Of a stretch of 64,000 bases of DNA, positions 22,254 through 32,244 are shown piece by piece (the first letter of the stretch is position 1; the number at the start of each line of letters is the position of its first letter). The stretch spans positions 715,105 to 779,104 of the forward strand of contig NC_090620.1 in the NCBI RefSeq assembly GCF_004359215.1, in the 5' to 3' direction. The notes under the pieces were generated by a model that ran no database searches, had not been told where the DNA came from, and saw only the letters and a list, made by a program, of their open reading frames with translations. Position numbers and translations under genes: made by a program. The DNA comes from Bremia lactucae. Lineage: Eukaryota; Oomycota; Peronosporomycetes; Peronosporales; Peronosporaceae.

Positions 22254-22441
22254 ACCGTTCTGGTGGTGTAGTGGTCCGCCACTCACTTCAGGACCGGGAG
22301 GTCCCGGGTTCGATACCTGGGGCCGACAAATCCTCCAAAGCATTATGGGAGGTGTTCTTGTCCTGTGCATCAAAAAGGTGTATATGATTAGAAATACAAA
22401 ACTAACCATTCACCAATTGAAGGGCAAGTCCGGTGTAACAC
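22254..22441 (+). mobile_element. tRNA-derived SINE with target duplications
   Basis: A perfect Pol III A box, TGGTGTAGTGG (22264-22274), and B box, GGTTCGATACC (22307-22317), give a tRNA-like head. The body after 22320 is unrelated to tRNA. The unit is flanked by 17-bp direct repeats ACCAGACTTCGAGGTAA (22237-22253) and ACCAGACTTCAAGGTAA (22442-22458), with one mismatch, as produced by LINE-assisted insertion. A proper cloverleaf cannot be folded (acceptor and anticodon stems mismatch), so it is not a tRNA gene. tRNA-derived SINEs are known in oomycetes. Confidence 0.75.
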
Positions 22442-22458
22442 ACCAGACTTCAAGGTAA

Positions 22459-23002
22459 GACACCAGGAAAGTGTGTCTAGTGCTAAAGCACAATTTCAGC
22501 CGTCAACGCTGGCAGTCATGAAGGCATACAACGTGACGAGCTCATTAGCCTCTGAAATAAAAGAGCGCTACAGTCAGGACGATAATTGTCGCCTGCTGTC
22601 GGATCACTTTGGTGGACGAAAGGTAATCCTTCCGTCGCACCTAAAAGCTAAGCTGAATCGCTTTAACTACCGCGATGGCCTGTTATGGCATCAGCTGTCA
22701 CCTTGTGATCCCTTGAGAATCTATGTGCCTCATGACACAGATCTCATGCTGATAATCCTTCACGAGCTCCATGATGCACCATCGAGTGGGCATCTGAGCC
22801 GTGATAAGACATTTTTACGAGTGTCAAAGGAATTTGGTGGCCACACCTATATATCTGGGTGGCCAACTATATTCGCTTATGCGAACAGTGTCAGCGCATT
22901 AAGCCTGCACCGTCCAGCAGTGCGCAACTGAAGCCGCTACCGATTCCAACCAACTGTTGGAAGTCAGTAAGTCGGGACTTCATGTTTGGCATGCCGCCCG
23001 AT
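22459..23002 (+). pseudogene. Gypsy family-1 RNase H-integrase spacer and integrase zinc domain
   Basis: The open frame from 22473 includes CRLLSDHFGGRKVILPSHLK, RDGLLWHQLSPCDPLRIYVP and HELHDAPSSGHLSRDKTFLR. The H2C2 zinc domain then continues in a shifted frame as NYIRLCEQCQRIKPAPSSS, and integrase core sequence starts (SRDFMFGMPPD) at 22975. The sequence ends at an N gap (23003-23102). Confidence 0.85.
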
Positions 23003-23102
23003 NNNNNNNNNNNNNNNNNNNNNNNNNNNNNNNNNNNNNNNNNNNNNNNNNNNNNNNNNNNNNNNNNNNNNNNNNNNNNNNNNNNNNNNNNNNNNNNNNN
23101 NN

Positions 23103-24383
23103 GGAGTCCTCTTGCTGGGCATCTTTGCCCCAGCAGGGACCCTGGCATAGCATCGAGCCATCATGAGGCCGCGCTTGCCGCATTTATAACAGACAACGTC
23201 TGCATTGCCTAACTCCATGGGAGTGGTATCTGACCTCTCGGCCGAAGGCTTAGATCGAGCTGTCGCCGAGGCATTGTTGTAGGATTGCTCTTCAACTAAG
23301 GTAATTTGGATTGCCTCTTCCATTGTCCATGACAACTTTATGAAAAGGGCCTATGCTCCGGGCTCGGACCTACGGTAGTGGACGCCGACAGCGAGCGCAT
23401 CTCTCGCACATACTCTTGCAGAGATCGCTTCGCCTGTCGTGCTCCAAAGAAGCGCGCCTGAAGCAACAATTTGTTTTTCGGCGGCTGGTACGTGGCGCGA
23501 ATGTTTGTCTTAAAGATCGCTAATGTAACAACACTATCCGGCTGTGTCCTCGATGGGCTGCGCGACACCGCACTGCTCCACAGCTAACAGCCAGTGGACA
23601 ATCGTGTGCGCTGAAGTTTCATCTAACTTGGGCGGGTCCATTCGAATGGGCCTCGGCTGATGCGGCCGGGCAGAGAGCATCGCAACAGTCCTGTTTAGAG
23701 CCTCGCTCCGAGCCTGCTCACGCCTTACCTCATCTTGAGTCTGAGTGACGGACTCCGCCGCAGCATGGTTCTGTGTCTTGGACGCAACCCTTCGCTGTCC
23801 GAGCACGAATGCCTCAAACTGCTCCAACTGAGCAACATGTTGCTCAAGAGGATTTCCCAGGAGCCTGGCCAGGGCTTGTTCACTAAGTCCCTGCGCCATG
23901 TGCCCTGCCACCTACCATTGATGTTCGGAGAGGTGGGGGAAATGAGCCCAATCAATGTTGAGGCGCATCCTCACGTTCATACGCAGAGATGCGGGTCGTG
24001 GGAATGATTTCAAGTGCTACCAAGAGTAGGCGGGCACGTCGTAATGCGGCCACGCTCCACTTAGACACACACCCTAGCACAGAGGAAGCGGTTAAACCAG
24101 CTTGTCCTGCGTGCAGTGAGGTAGTTGTGGTGGGGAGTTAGCGACTTCGCCTAACGCACTAAGTACCTATGTTAAGTGTCGTCACGGGAGCGGTAATCCG
24201 GCTTCTCGTGCCACTTACTAAGTAGAAAGTAGTTTCCAGACTGATTTATATTCAATCGCATCAAATATAAATACCTAATTTTACCAATCAAAATGTCATT
24301 TCTATAGATAACACTAATATGTATTGCGAGAAAATCTTTCTCGATACCTTGCGTAACGGACGACGCTAAGCGTCATCCTCCTA
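23103..24383 (-). pseudogene. Inverted gypsy family-1 gag and 5' LTR block
   Basis: Reading on the minus strand from 24383: the 3' two-thirds of a family-1 LTR, a primer site (complement of CAAGTGCTACCA at 24011-24022), gag N-terminus (about 23950), gag core (23568-23338) and knuckle CYKCGKRGLMMARC (about 23190). It stops at the N gap. It lies between integrase start (22975) and integrase C-terminus (24386) of the plus-strand element. It is either a nested inverted fragment or a scaffolding error at the gap. The gag is frameshifted near 23540. Confidence 0.8.
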
Positions 24384-24610
24384 ATGTGAATGCGAATGAA
24401 AAAGTACTATCAAGTACTGCTTTCCTTCCTGGAGGTCCTACGAAGTTGTTGCCGCATTTCATTGGGCTCTTTACGGTGGTAGAAAAGGTTGGAGACCTTA
24501 ATGGTAGGCTCACACTTCCCCCGTATATGAAGACGCACCCCGTATTTTACGTGGGTCGTCTGAAAAGGTATGGGACCCAAATGAGGTCTCATACCCTATC
24601 CGTCTAAGGA
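24384..24610 (+). pseudogene. Gypsy family-1 integrase C-terminal region
   Basis: The segment KLLPHFIGLFTVVEKVGDLN, then PPYMKTHPVFYVGRLKRY, is the GPF/Y-type module at the end of gypsy integrases, just before the chromodomain linker. It is preceded by LSSTAFLPGGP. It joins abruptly to inverted LTR sequence at 24383. Its frame ends at a stop at 24605. Confidence 0.8.
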
Positions 24611-24758
24611 GAGCGATGGTGACGTCGACTGTGAGTCGAGCGTCGTTCGGGTGAGGGACACGTAGAAGGCGAAAAACTATCAGCCGACCGACTCCTCCCA
24701 CCACGAACAGGACTCGAAGAGCGAGGGACATCACGCGAGTAACGTGGATCCCTCAGCA

Positions 24759-25256
24759 TTATCCACTCAAAAAGTCCAAGCGAGTCTTCAGACGTTCATA
24801 ACCCTGACGAGCCGTCGCTTGGACATTACAAAGATCTAAAATTAGCCGCGAGACTTGACCCTCGCAATCCGCAATACGTCGTTCAGCAGCGCTTAACGCC
24901 TGTGACTGAATGGACGAAGGTAAGGCAGCCGGGAGTAAGTGGGCGAGATCGCCACTCCTATCGGGCGCCGCCTGCACTGATGGATGCGGGTGGAAATCAA
25001 CGCTTCCTTGTTGGAAGGTTGCTTGCCCACTGCTCCGTGAGGCAAAGGTATCAGATTCTCGTTCAATGGAAAGGTTACCCGAAGACGTTTGACTTTTAGG
25101 AACCGATCGATACCCTACGTATTGATGTGCCCGGGTTGGTGGCTGCCTATGAAAAAGAGCACCAGCTGAGGCCTTTCCACTAGTCTTAAAAGGACTAGGA
25201 GAAGCAGCGTTGTGAGAAGAAACAGGGGGTACTGTAGTTCTTCTGTTTCTATCTAT
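24759..25256 (-). pseudogene. Antisense ORF of gypsy family 1, C-terminal part (165 codons open)
   Basis: The minus-strand frame is open from 25256 to a TAA at 24759-24761. It matches the longer plus-strand ORF at 41051-42177 (shared HRQPP, YVGYRSVPKS, SGNLSI, SDTFASRS, VQAAPDRSGDLAHLL). The end, ALSAAERRIADCEGQVSRLI through YERLKTRLDFL, has heptad spacing of a coiled coil. It overlaps the pol chromodomain on the other strand. The N-terminal part is cut off by LTR sequence at 25257. Function unknown. Confidence 0.65.
24902..25170 (+). pseudogene. Gypsy family-1 chromodomain
   Basis: RFLVGRLLAHCSVRQRYQIL, VQWKGYPKTFDF, then a TAG where Trp is expected (25097), followed by EPIDTLRIDVPGLVAAYEKE. 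Chromodomains at the end of chromovirus-type integrases steer insertion to particular chromatin. Here the aromatic cage segment is broken by the stop. Confidence 0.8.
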
Positions 25257-25257
25257 T

Positions 25258-25501
25258 TACTACCACCTTAATTATAAATTAATACAAAACATGTAATAAT
25301 AGTCTTATCTGTCTATCTCTTTGCGCGCGTCGAGCGCTGACTGGACCGCGGAGCAAGTAGATATAATGGCCTATATCTACGAATGAATAAGCATTTAGAA
25401 TGTTACCATGTAAAGTAATATTCTCCAGATATTATCTACCTTTTAGATAATATATTAATCAACAACCTTCAATATTTCATGTAACAATACACACCGTTCC
25501 A
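25258..25501 (-). repeat. Gypsy family-2 3' LTR (partial), minus strand
   Basis: Matches LTRs at 30208-30576, 32721-33170 and 35570-35759: GTAATATTCTCC, TATTATCTACCTTTTAGAT, AACAACCTT and the end ATACACACCGTTCCA. In sense orientation the LTR begins at 25501. The complement of 25502-25512 is purine-rich and fits a polypurine tract. It replaces the rest of the family-1 element. Confidence 0.75.
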
Positions 25502-25574
25502 TCACCCTTCCGTTAAATGACATTCACTCTGACTGTCATTGAAAAGAGTGGTCACTATAAGACCACTTAATTAA

Positions 25575-27768
25575 AAACGATGTTGATCGGTCAGAACCAT
25601 TATTTTCAATTCTATCGCATGGGTTAACAAGTCCATGCAGTATGCGAATAGTGCGGCGCCTTCGGCTGCGATTCATGCAGCCGCGGGCGACGCATTATTG
25701 TATCTTGCGGCAGATGTTCCGTCTGCCGTAGTATCATCTTCTCCCGCAACTCTAAATGTTGCGGAACTCTAAATGTTGCGGGTGCGCGTGGTGATACACC
25801 ACGTGAAGGCGACTCCTCTTTGGAGGTCGACTACGAATGCGAGTCGGACGAAATGGCCGACTCGGGAAGAATAGACCAGTCGTCTCGTCATCGTCAGGTG
25901 GCTGACTTTGAGCGTTCGAAGGAGGGGGGTCAATCGGATAGACGTGCTAAATCGTTCGCTATAGCGTGTTTAATTCCGACGAGGAGGATGATTCCTCATC
26001 GCCAGCCCCGTCTCCGGTGCCGTCACCCGCGCTTATCTCTGTGCGTGGTAATGACGATGGCGTAAGCCATCGTAATAAACGTTCTTGTGGGACCCCTGCT
26101 TCAGTGGGTACCACTCAGGGGACCGTAGACACTAAAATATCTCGGCTTGCCTCTAAGAAGAAGTCGTGGCTTTTGCCCGAGCGGCTAGCCAGTAGCTTGT
26201 CTGGAGAGACTAATCTTTACAATTAATATCCTTTATTTAATGCGTTAAAGCCACATGGCCTTGATCCCAGCGCGAAGAACTTTCGCGCTGAGAAAGATTT
26301 GTATCTCGATGATTTTCTTAAGCATCGATGGAACAGTGGCAACAGCAAGCGAGATAAATTCTTTTTGATGCAAGCCTGGAGCGCGTTTATTCGCAATGTC
26401 AAAGATATTGGACGCGAAGCCTGGCTTCACATTGGTCACCGACTGGCTAAGTTAGACTAATTATGTTTATTTAAAGCAAAGTTCACCACTTCTTATGCCG
26501 TAGCAGAAATTTAGACTAATAAGATATTAAATTGACTAAAGCCAAATATACTGCGAATTAAAGTTTTTTCTTTATGCCTTCGCATTCAAAATGGTCGCCG
26601 ACTGTCTTGCAGTGACTCCTTCAAGTTAATTAAGCCAATAATAGGCTGCGCTACGCGATGCTACGGTTCAGGTGCTATATTTGAAATATTTACAGTATTT
26701 TATTTTTGGATCGGTAAAATTTTAGGACGTAGATATCCTGAAATTTGACCGATCAAAAAAAAAATCCTGTTAATACCCCAAACGGGACACCCCGTTACAC
26801 AAATATATTTCCTATAAGAGGAATATTTACTAATATTTCCTTGGAGTGGTAATAAATAAAAACTTAACGCCATTTGCGTTGTTTGAGAAACGAACTCCAA
26901 CCGGTGCAAGGTAAACCTTGCATCGGTTGTCTCGTAAATATAAAATATTTTAACATACCATGAGTGAGGCAGGACTTCCGTGCCTCACGTGGGGTTACCT
27001 TGTCTGTGTTGTGTTGACAACACTAAACGAGTGAAAGGGGATGTCGATTCTCTTTCTTCGCCCTGGAGAAGGGCTCGCATCTCTATCGAGATGCGCGATG
27101 CGATTGACGTTTTGCAATCGGTTTACCGGCGCCAAGGCCGCGTGTTTTCCGATGAACATTCTGCTTTATCGGATGGGTCCTGTCATACTGACGGACGAAT
27201 TCCTCGACGTCAGCAACCAGCTGTGAAGGAGGCTCCCAGCTGTCCAGTAGAGGTGGATAACCGCGCCAGCGAACAAGATAACTCCTTCGCTGCTCCTTCA
27301 CATCACGGTGGTTTAGAATACGTTCCCGTGGGAATCCACCAATGGTTGTGGTGGAGGAGGAAAAAATAGATCCGACCCGTGTGTCGGATCTAGAGTCGAA
27401 GATCGACAAACTCGACCGCTACCTCCATGTATTGGAAGAGGGTCTTGAACACGAGCGCGGTAAGCGTCACTCGTTGGAGCAGACGGGGCAGGCTTACCAT
27501 ATCGAACGGTTAAAAAACCGTTCGAAGAGTGCGTAATCAATGTTGGAGTACAAAACAGAAGTATCACGCTCTTCGTGATGAGCTGTCGTCAGCTCATCGC
27601 GGTTTCGAGGATCTTCGAACCCGACATGAAAATCTCCAGATCTAGCTTGAGAATCTGGTTCGTGACCACAAGAATCATTTAGGGATTTTTAAAAAGGGTG
27701 GTCAGATCCGTCCTCGGAAGAAACCGCGTACTGATGGTACGGGTGGAGACGACCAACGTAAAACGTAG
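25575..27768 (+). pseudogene. Antisense ORF of gypsy family 2, copy A (frameshifted)
   Basis: Coding-like sequence runs on the strand opposite the family-2 pol: LEVDYECESDEMADSGRI (25825), SDEEDDSSSPAPSPVPSP (25975), KKSWLLPERLASSLSGETN (26160), GLDPSAKNFRAEKD and AWSAFIRNVKDIGREAWL (26370). After an AT-rich insert (26455-26850), MRDAIDVLQSVYRRQGRVFS (27090) lies opposite the chromodomain. Then comes a coiled coil, LESKIDKLDRYLHVLEEGLE (27388), ELSSAHRGFEDLRTRHENLQ, and a basic tail FKKGGQIRPRKKPRTDG ending at TAG 27766-27768. The copy has several frameshifts and stops. No domain of known function is seen. Confidence 0.6.
26455..26850. other. AT-rich insert in the antisense ORF region
   Basis: Compared with the copy at 35836, about 400 bases of unrelated AT-rich sequence separate the two parts of the ORF. 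It includes an LTR-like end, CACCCCGTTACA (26790-26801), followed by TATTTCCTATAAGAGGAAAT-type sequence resembling 47775-47795. Probably remains of another LTR. No gene. Confidence 0.45.
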
Positions 27769-27873
27769 GATGCGTTCGCATCCATTGGGTAGTAGTTTAT
27801 TGCTACCCACATTAGTGACTACACGCTTAGTATGGCGGACTTCGCCAGTACATTTGAAAGGAAGCAAGCTCAC
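27083..27873 (-). pseudogene. Gypsy family-2 integrase C-terminus and chromodomain, copy A
   Basis: On the minus strand, VVTNVGSNKLLPNG at about 27800 is the integrase C-terminal module, disrupted inside the GPF/Y part. The chromodomain follows at 27330-27100: RILNHRDVKEQRRSYLVRWR, GYPPLLDSWEPPSQLVADVE, with the aromatic residues kept. It overlaps the antisense ORF. The element is cut off upstream at 27875 by the copia fragment. Confidence 0.8.
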
Positions 27874-27875
27874 AT

Positions 27876-29890
27876 TTGGTGAGTAGAGGGCGACAATCCA
27901 CTTGTGGCCGTGATAATTTACGTGATGCTTATGTTACGGCTGATGTTTTGGCGCCGAGCGGTGTACTCCGATGCTGGCGGTGTAACCAGCTCGGCCATAC
28001 AAAGAGAGAGTGCAAGAATAGAACTGTGGGAAAAAGGCGTCATTTGCTCATCGTGTTGGTAGCGACCCAAGCGGTCGGGAGCAGACCTGGATTCTCGATA
28101 GTGGAGCCAGTCGGCATATGGTTATGGACGAAAAAATGCTTATTGATGCGGTCGATTGCTTCGACGAATGTAATGTTGCTGATGGTCAAATTATCAAGGT
28201 CACGAAGGTGGGTCAAGTCACGTTGCGTGCTACTGTGAATGGAAGTATGCAGAAGGTTACATTAAGTGATGTCTATTATGCAAAAGATCTCACTCACAAG
28301 CTGCTATCTTACTGAGAACTCGAAGAGAAGGGAGTTGTCCTAAGCTACGAAGTCGGACGCCGATATTTGAAGCGCACTTGAGATGGAGCGCGAGCGTTCG
28401 AGGTTGAAAAGGAGAACAACGTACTGATTGTGTGCACACATAGTGAAGAGGCTACACCGGAAATGAACAAGGTGATTTATGCGGCTCTACTCGATGCATA
28501 CTCCGAAAGTAAAACTAGTGTTTCGGTGAAGTGCACGCTTTTGGAATTGCACAAACGCTTCTTCATCTTATGAATGACACGGTTGAGAAGATAACGGACA
28601 GTGAAGGCTCTGGTATTGAGCTGACCGACAGGAAGCGACCAGGTTGTATCACCTGTGCTCAAGGTAAACAGTCGAAGAACGCACAGTCGAAGAAAGGTAG
28701 TGACACGCATTGCACAATTGATCGGATCGGCGGCGTCATCTGCAGCGACCTAAAAGGTCCTATGACACCCACCGATAGATGCGCAACCGGTAAGAGGTCA
28801 ACCTTTATGACCACGCGTCTAATTACGGCAGAGGTCGAAAGAAGAACTTGACTGCGAATATATTATGAACACTTTCTGTTTGTTTTCGAGCGCAATTATA
28901 ATTGCAAAGTGCACATCCTCAGAACGGACGGCGGTGGTGAATACCGGAACGTGGACATTTTCGCAAGTCGATTAGGGTGACCAGACAAGTAAGCGAAGCG
29001 GGTAATCAAGCGTTCAATCGGAAGGCAGAAAAGATGCACATGACAGTGCTCAATATAACTCGATGCATGATGTTTGCAAGCGGTTTGCCGTTGCATTTTT
29101 GGGGTGACGCAGTGCAGTACGCTACTTACATATTAAATCGAAGTCCAAGTAGTGCAAATGTAAAGCGAGCGTCACCGATCGAGGTCTCACTGGTGAGAAG
29201 CCCAGCATTGCTGATATTTTGATATTTGGAAGCTCGTGCACGGCGTATCGCGACCCGAGAAACAAGCCATGGAAACCGCGCGCCGAGGTCGAAATAATTT
29301 TCAGGAAGCATGACGAGATAAAAGGGTTCAAGGTGCATTGCCTACGAGAGCGATTGGTTGTAATGACGCAGCACGTCAAAAAAGTGGAAATAATGGGCAT
29401 TGGCGATGGGCAAAACGAATTATTCGCTATTTAAAGGGGACTATCGGTGTGAAACTTGAATTACGAGGACACAAAGGACAGAAATGTTCTTGAAGGCTAC
29501 AGTGACGCGGATCACGCAGCGACCAAAAATATGTAAGTGGAGGTGTACTATGCTAAATGGTATGTTTGTTGGTTCGACGTGTCGAAAACAGGTGAACGTG
29601 GCATTATGGACGATGGAGGCCGAGTTTGTGGCAGCATCACTGGTAGCGAGTGACCTGCTACGGCTGAGTGAAATGCTTTTTAGAATCGGCATGCGTGTGG
29701 CCAAGCCAATGCTGATGCACGTCGATAATCAAGCTGCAATTAAGCAAATACAAGGTGAAGAGAACGCAGGACGAGCATAGCACATCGCTTTACGACTCCA
29801 GCTCATCAAAGATTACAGCAATAAAGGAAATTATCCCAGGTGTGTTATGCGAGCTGACGTTTTCACGAAAAACCACCGCGCCGCGATTGA
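27876..29890 (+). pseudogene. Copia element fragment (gag end, PR, INT, RNase H; RT missing)
   Basis: In order: zinc knuckle CWRCNQLGHTKREC (27972), protease ILDSGASRHMVMDE (28093), SDVYYAKDLTHKLLSY (28268), pre-integrase CITCAQGKQSKN (28652), integrase start ICSDLKGPMTPTDR (28739), end of core MFASGLPLHFWGDAVQYATY (29070), and IFGSSCTAYRDPRNKPWKPR. It then passes at about 29390 into the copia connection (RYLKGTIGVKLELRG) and RNase H (TMEAEFVAASLVASDLLRL, HVDNQAAIKQIQ). All of RT is absent. No LTR is present at either end. Many frameshifts. Confidence 0.85.
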
Positions 29891-30119
29891 GGGGGGGATG
29901 GAGCCAATCTCGCTCGTGTGAAGACATCTCGGGAAGGAGTATTGAAAGGACGCAATTTATGTTGAAAGGTCGCGATTCTCTAAGAAGGCGGAGGGATCTG
30001 TGAAGAAGACGAAGCGAACCTGGAAGAAGGAAAGTGACTCTTCGGACATATCAGGAAGCGATCGATGGTAACGGACAGAAGAGTTAGCTAGGTTGAAAGC
30101 TTCAATGCAAATGTATAAT

Positions 30120-30174
30120 ATATCAAAAACACAACTCAAAATACATTTGGTATTTAGAGTTGTGTTTTTGATAT
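30120..30174. repeat. Inverted repeat, 25-bp arms with 5-base loop
   Basis: Arm ATATCAAAAACACAACTCAA+AATAC at 30120-30144, loop ATTTG, and its complement at 30150-30174 with one mismatch. It lies between the copia fragment and an LTR. It may be a foldback MITE remnant or the end of a lost LTR. Confidence 0.85.
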
Positions 30175-30207
30175 GTTATGCATTTCGTTTCTCAATCACC
30201 TTCTACC

Positions 30208-30576
30208 AATCAACTTCGCACTGTCTCAGTGCGAGTGGTGCCTCACGTCACTTCACGTACACTAGAACGTGCAGAGGAAGACTCCTTAAATCACTTGCTT
30301 TTAAGAGGGTTAATTAAAACTGTATTAATATACTAACTTAATTATAAACTAATACAAAACATGTAATAAAAGTCTTATTTGTCTTTCTCTTTGCGCGCGT
30401 CCAGCGCTGACTGGACCGCGGAGAAAGTAGATATAATGGTCTATATCTACCAATGGATCAGCTTTTCGAATATTACCATGTAAAGTAATATTCTCCAAAT
30501 ATTATCCACCTTTTAGATAATATTTTAATTAACAACCTTTAAGTGTTAATTTCATGTATCGATACACCCCGTTACA
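30208..30576 (-). repeat. Gypsy family-2 3' LTR (near complete), minus strand
   Basis: Contains GAGTGGTGCCTCACGTCACT, CGTGCAGAGGAAGACT, AAACTGTATTAATATA and ends ATACACCCCGTTACA at 30576. Sense orientation is minus: the flanking 30577-30587 (complement GGGAGGGGTGA) is a polypurine tract, as at 35760. Confidence 0.8.
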
Positions 30577-30611
30577 TCACCCCTCCCTTAAACGACAATC
30601 ACTCTGACTGT

Positions 30612-31072
30612 CGGGTGCACGTAGTGATACACCACGTGAATGCGACTCCTCTTTGGGGGTCGACTACGAATGCGAGTCGTACGAAATGGCCGACTCGGGG
30701 AGAACAGAACAGTCGCCTGATCATCGTCTGGCGGCTGACTATGAGCCTTCGAAGCGTGAAGTAAGTCTTAATATCAAGAAGAAAAAAGAGAGGGGGATCA
30801 TTCGAGAAGACGTGCTGGTAGCATTCGCAACAGCATATTTGGTTCCGACGATGAAGAAAATTCCCCATCGCCTGCACCGTCTCCCGTGCCGTCACCAGCA
30901 CATATTTCTGTGCGTGGTGATGACGATGGCGTAAGCCATCGTAATAAAAGTTCTAGTACCCCTGCTTCAGTGGGTACCTTTCAGGGGACCATAGACACTG
31001 AAATGTCTCGTCTTGCCCCTGAGAAGAAGTCGTGGCTTTTTGCCGCTCGAACAGCTAATTAATAGCTTGTTT
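30612..31072 (+). pseudogene. Antisense ORF of gypsy family 2, copy B (fragment)
   Basis: GVDYECESYEMADSGRTEQS (30655) and, in another frame, SRLAPEKKSWLF (31010) match the other copies. It runs into an N gap (31073-31172). It stands right after the polypurine tract and LTR, as in copy C, so the arrangement LTR-PPT-antisense ORF repeats. Confidence 0.6.
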
Positions 31073-31172
31073 NNNNNNNNNNNNNNNNNNNNNNNNNNNN
31101 NNNNNNNNNNNNNNNNNNNNNNNNNNNNNNNNNNNNNNNNNNNNNNNNNNNNNNNNNNNNNNNNNNNNNNNN

Positions 31173-31564
31173 TGTGCATATTCCTCGACTGGATCGCTGT
31201 GTCCGTGACCGCTCAGGAGACGACCACGCTTATATGCGCTTCAAGCACCACACGAAGTCCAAACTTGATAGTAGTCCCGAGGCGGGCATTTTCTCCGATA
31301 CAGCAGACCAACTGTAGGGTTCAAGTGACAATACTAATGGAGACAAAATGCACTTTATTGAGGATGCGTATATTCTGCGCATCTACTTTCAATGCATTAC
31401 CACATGTTCTTTCGCAAGTCGTAAATCGAACAGCTTATGCCCATATCTCTTTCACCAGCAGTCGATTCACTGCCCTCTTCTCCAATTAACCGCTTTAGTG
31501 CAAAAGTATGGCAATAATTTCAAACATCCCTAACTTGATTGTATCTTTGCGCACAAAATGCCAC
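31173..31564 (+). other. Unassigned sequence after the gap
   Basis: A frame with VHIPRLDRCVRDRSGDDHAY and MRFKHHTKSKLDSSPEAGIF is open at 31175-31318, then closes. I recognise no family. It differs from the antisense ORF copies at this position, so the N gap may join unrelated sequence. Confidence 0.3.
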
Positions 31565-31867
31565 ACAAACCCGTCAATCCACAAAGCGTACTTAACGGGA
31601 TGGTCAAAAACTTCATGTGAAGTAAACAGACCTGCCACTCGTCAGAATAATACGCTCGCAACGTAGGATGCACATCTACAGAGGTGGCATCCATTGATTG
31701 TTAAAAGTATTAATATTCAATTCGATTAAATATAAGTTAGTCTATGAACTACTTTTTTGCTTAAGTGCGCACGTGAAGCCGGATTACCGCTTCCGTGACG
31801 ACACTTGTCCTAAGGTACTTGTTTATTAGGCGAGGCCGCTTAGGCGCCCACCAACTACCTAACTGCA
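31565..31867 (+). repeat. Gypsy family-1 LTR fragment
   Basis: GTACTTAACGGGATGGTCAA, GGTGGCATCCATTGATTG and GTGCGCACGTGAAGCCGGAT match 47870-48200 closely and 17690-18080 more distantly. Both ends are truncated; it ends where a family-3 LTR begins at 31868. Confidence 0.65.
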
Positions 31868-32112
31868 TGTTATGGGGCACACATCGGTTGGAGAACCGTT
31901 GTTGTGGTACATTTACTTTATGGGTAAAATACCCTTTTATCTAATTTTAAATAATTAGTTACTCAGATCCCATTTATAATGGGTAACAAATGTGGTCGCC
32001 GCCAGATATATATCTGGCGGCCAAAATCTATTTTAATTTTGCTAGGGAAGGTTTTTAGATTTAAATAATAAATAAAGTGCAGTTTCCCTTTTGAACTTAA
32101 AGCGTTCAGTGC
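31868..32112 (+). repeat. Gypsy family-3 LTR, truncated
   Basis: TGTTATGGGGCACACATCGG, then GGTGGTCGCCGCCAGATAT, matches the LTR at 2323 over about 250 bases. It ends in a junction with gypsy RT sequence. Confidence 0.65.
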
Positions 32113-32215
32113 CTTTCTATGTCACAAGACAATGGCCTTTACAAAGGGAGCAGTTTGACGTCATTGACGATTTAGTCCGTGCTAAGCACGAGGCTGGAAT
32201 GGTTTGCTGGTTTTA
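32113..32215 (+). pseudogene. Gypsy RT fragment (N-terminal palm)
   Basis: Reads VTRQWPLQREQFDVIDDLVR and AKHEAGMV, the usual start of gypsy RT (compare VTRQWPLPKEQVDY at 20440). Only about 34 codons remain, ending at a TAA. It lies between two LTR fragments with nothing else of pol. Confidence 0.75.
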
Positions 32216-32244
32216 AGTGTCATGCACTGTAGTAACAATCTGAA

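Noticed and set aside
22254..22325. Functional tRNA gene
   Set aside because: A and B boxes are perfect but the acceptor stem pairs poorly, no normal anticodon arm can be formed, and direct repeats flank a longer unit. A SINE explains it better.
25575..27768. Interpretation of the antisense ORF as gag of another retroelement
   Set aside because: No zinc knuckle or gag core is present, it repeats at the same place behind pol in several copies, and true gag sequences of both families are found elsewhere. Kept as an alternative only.
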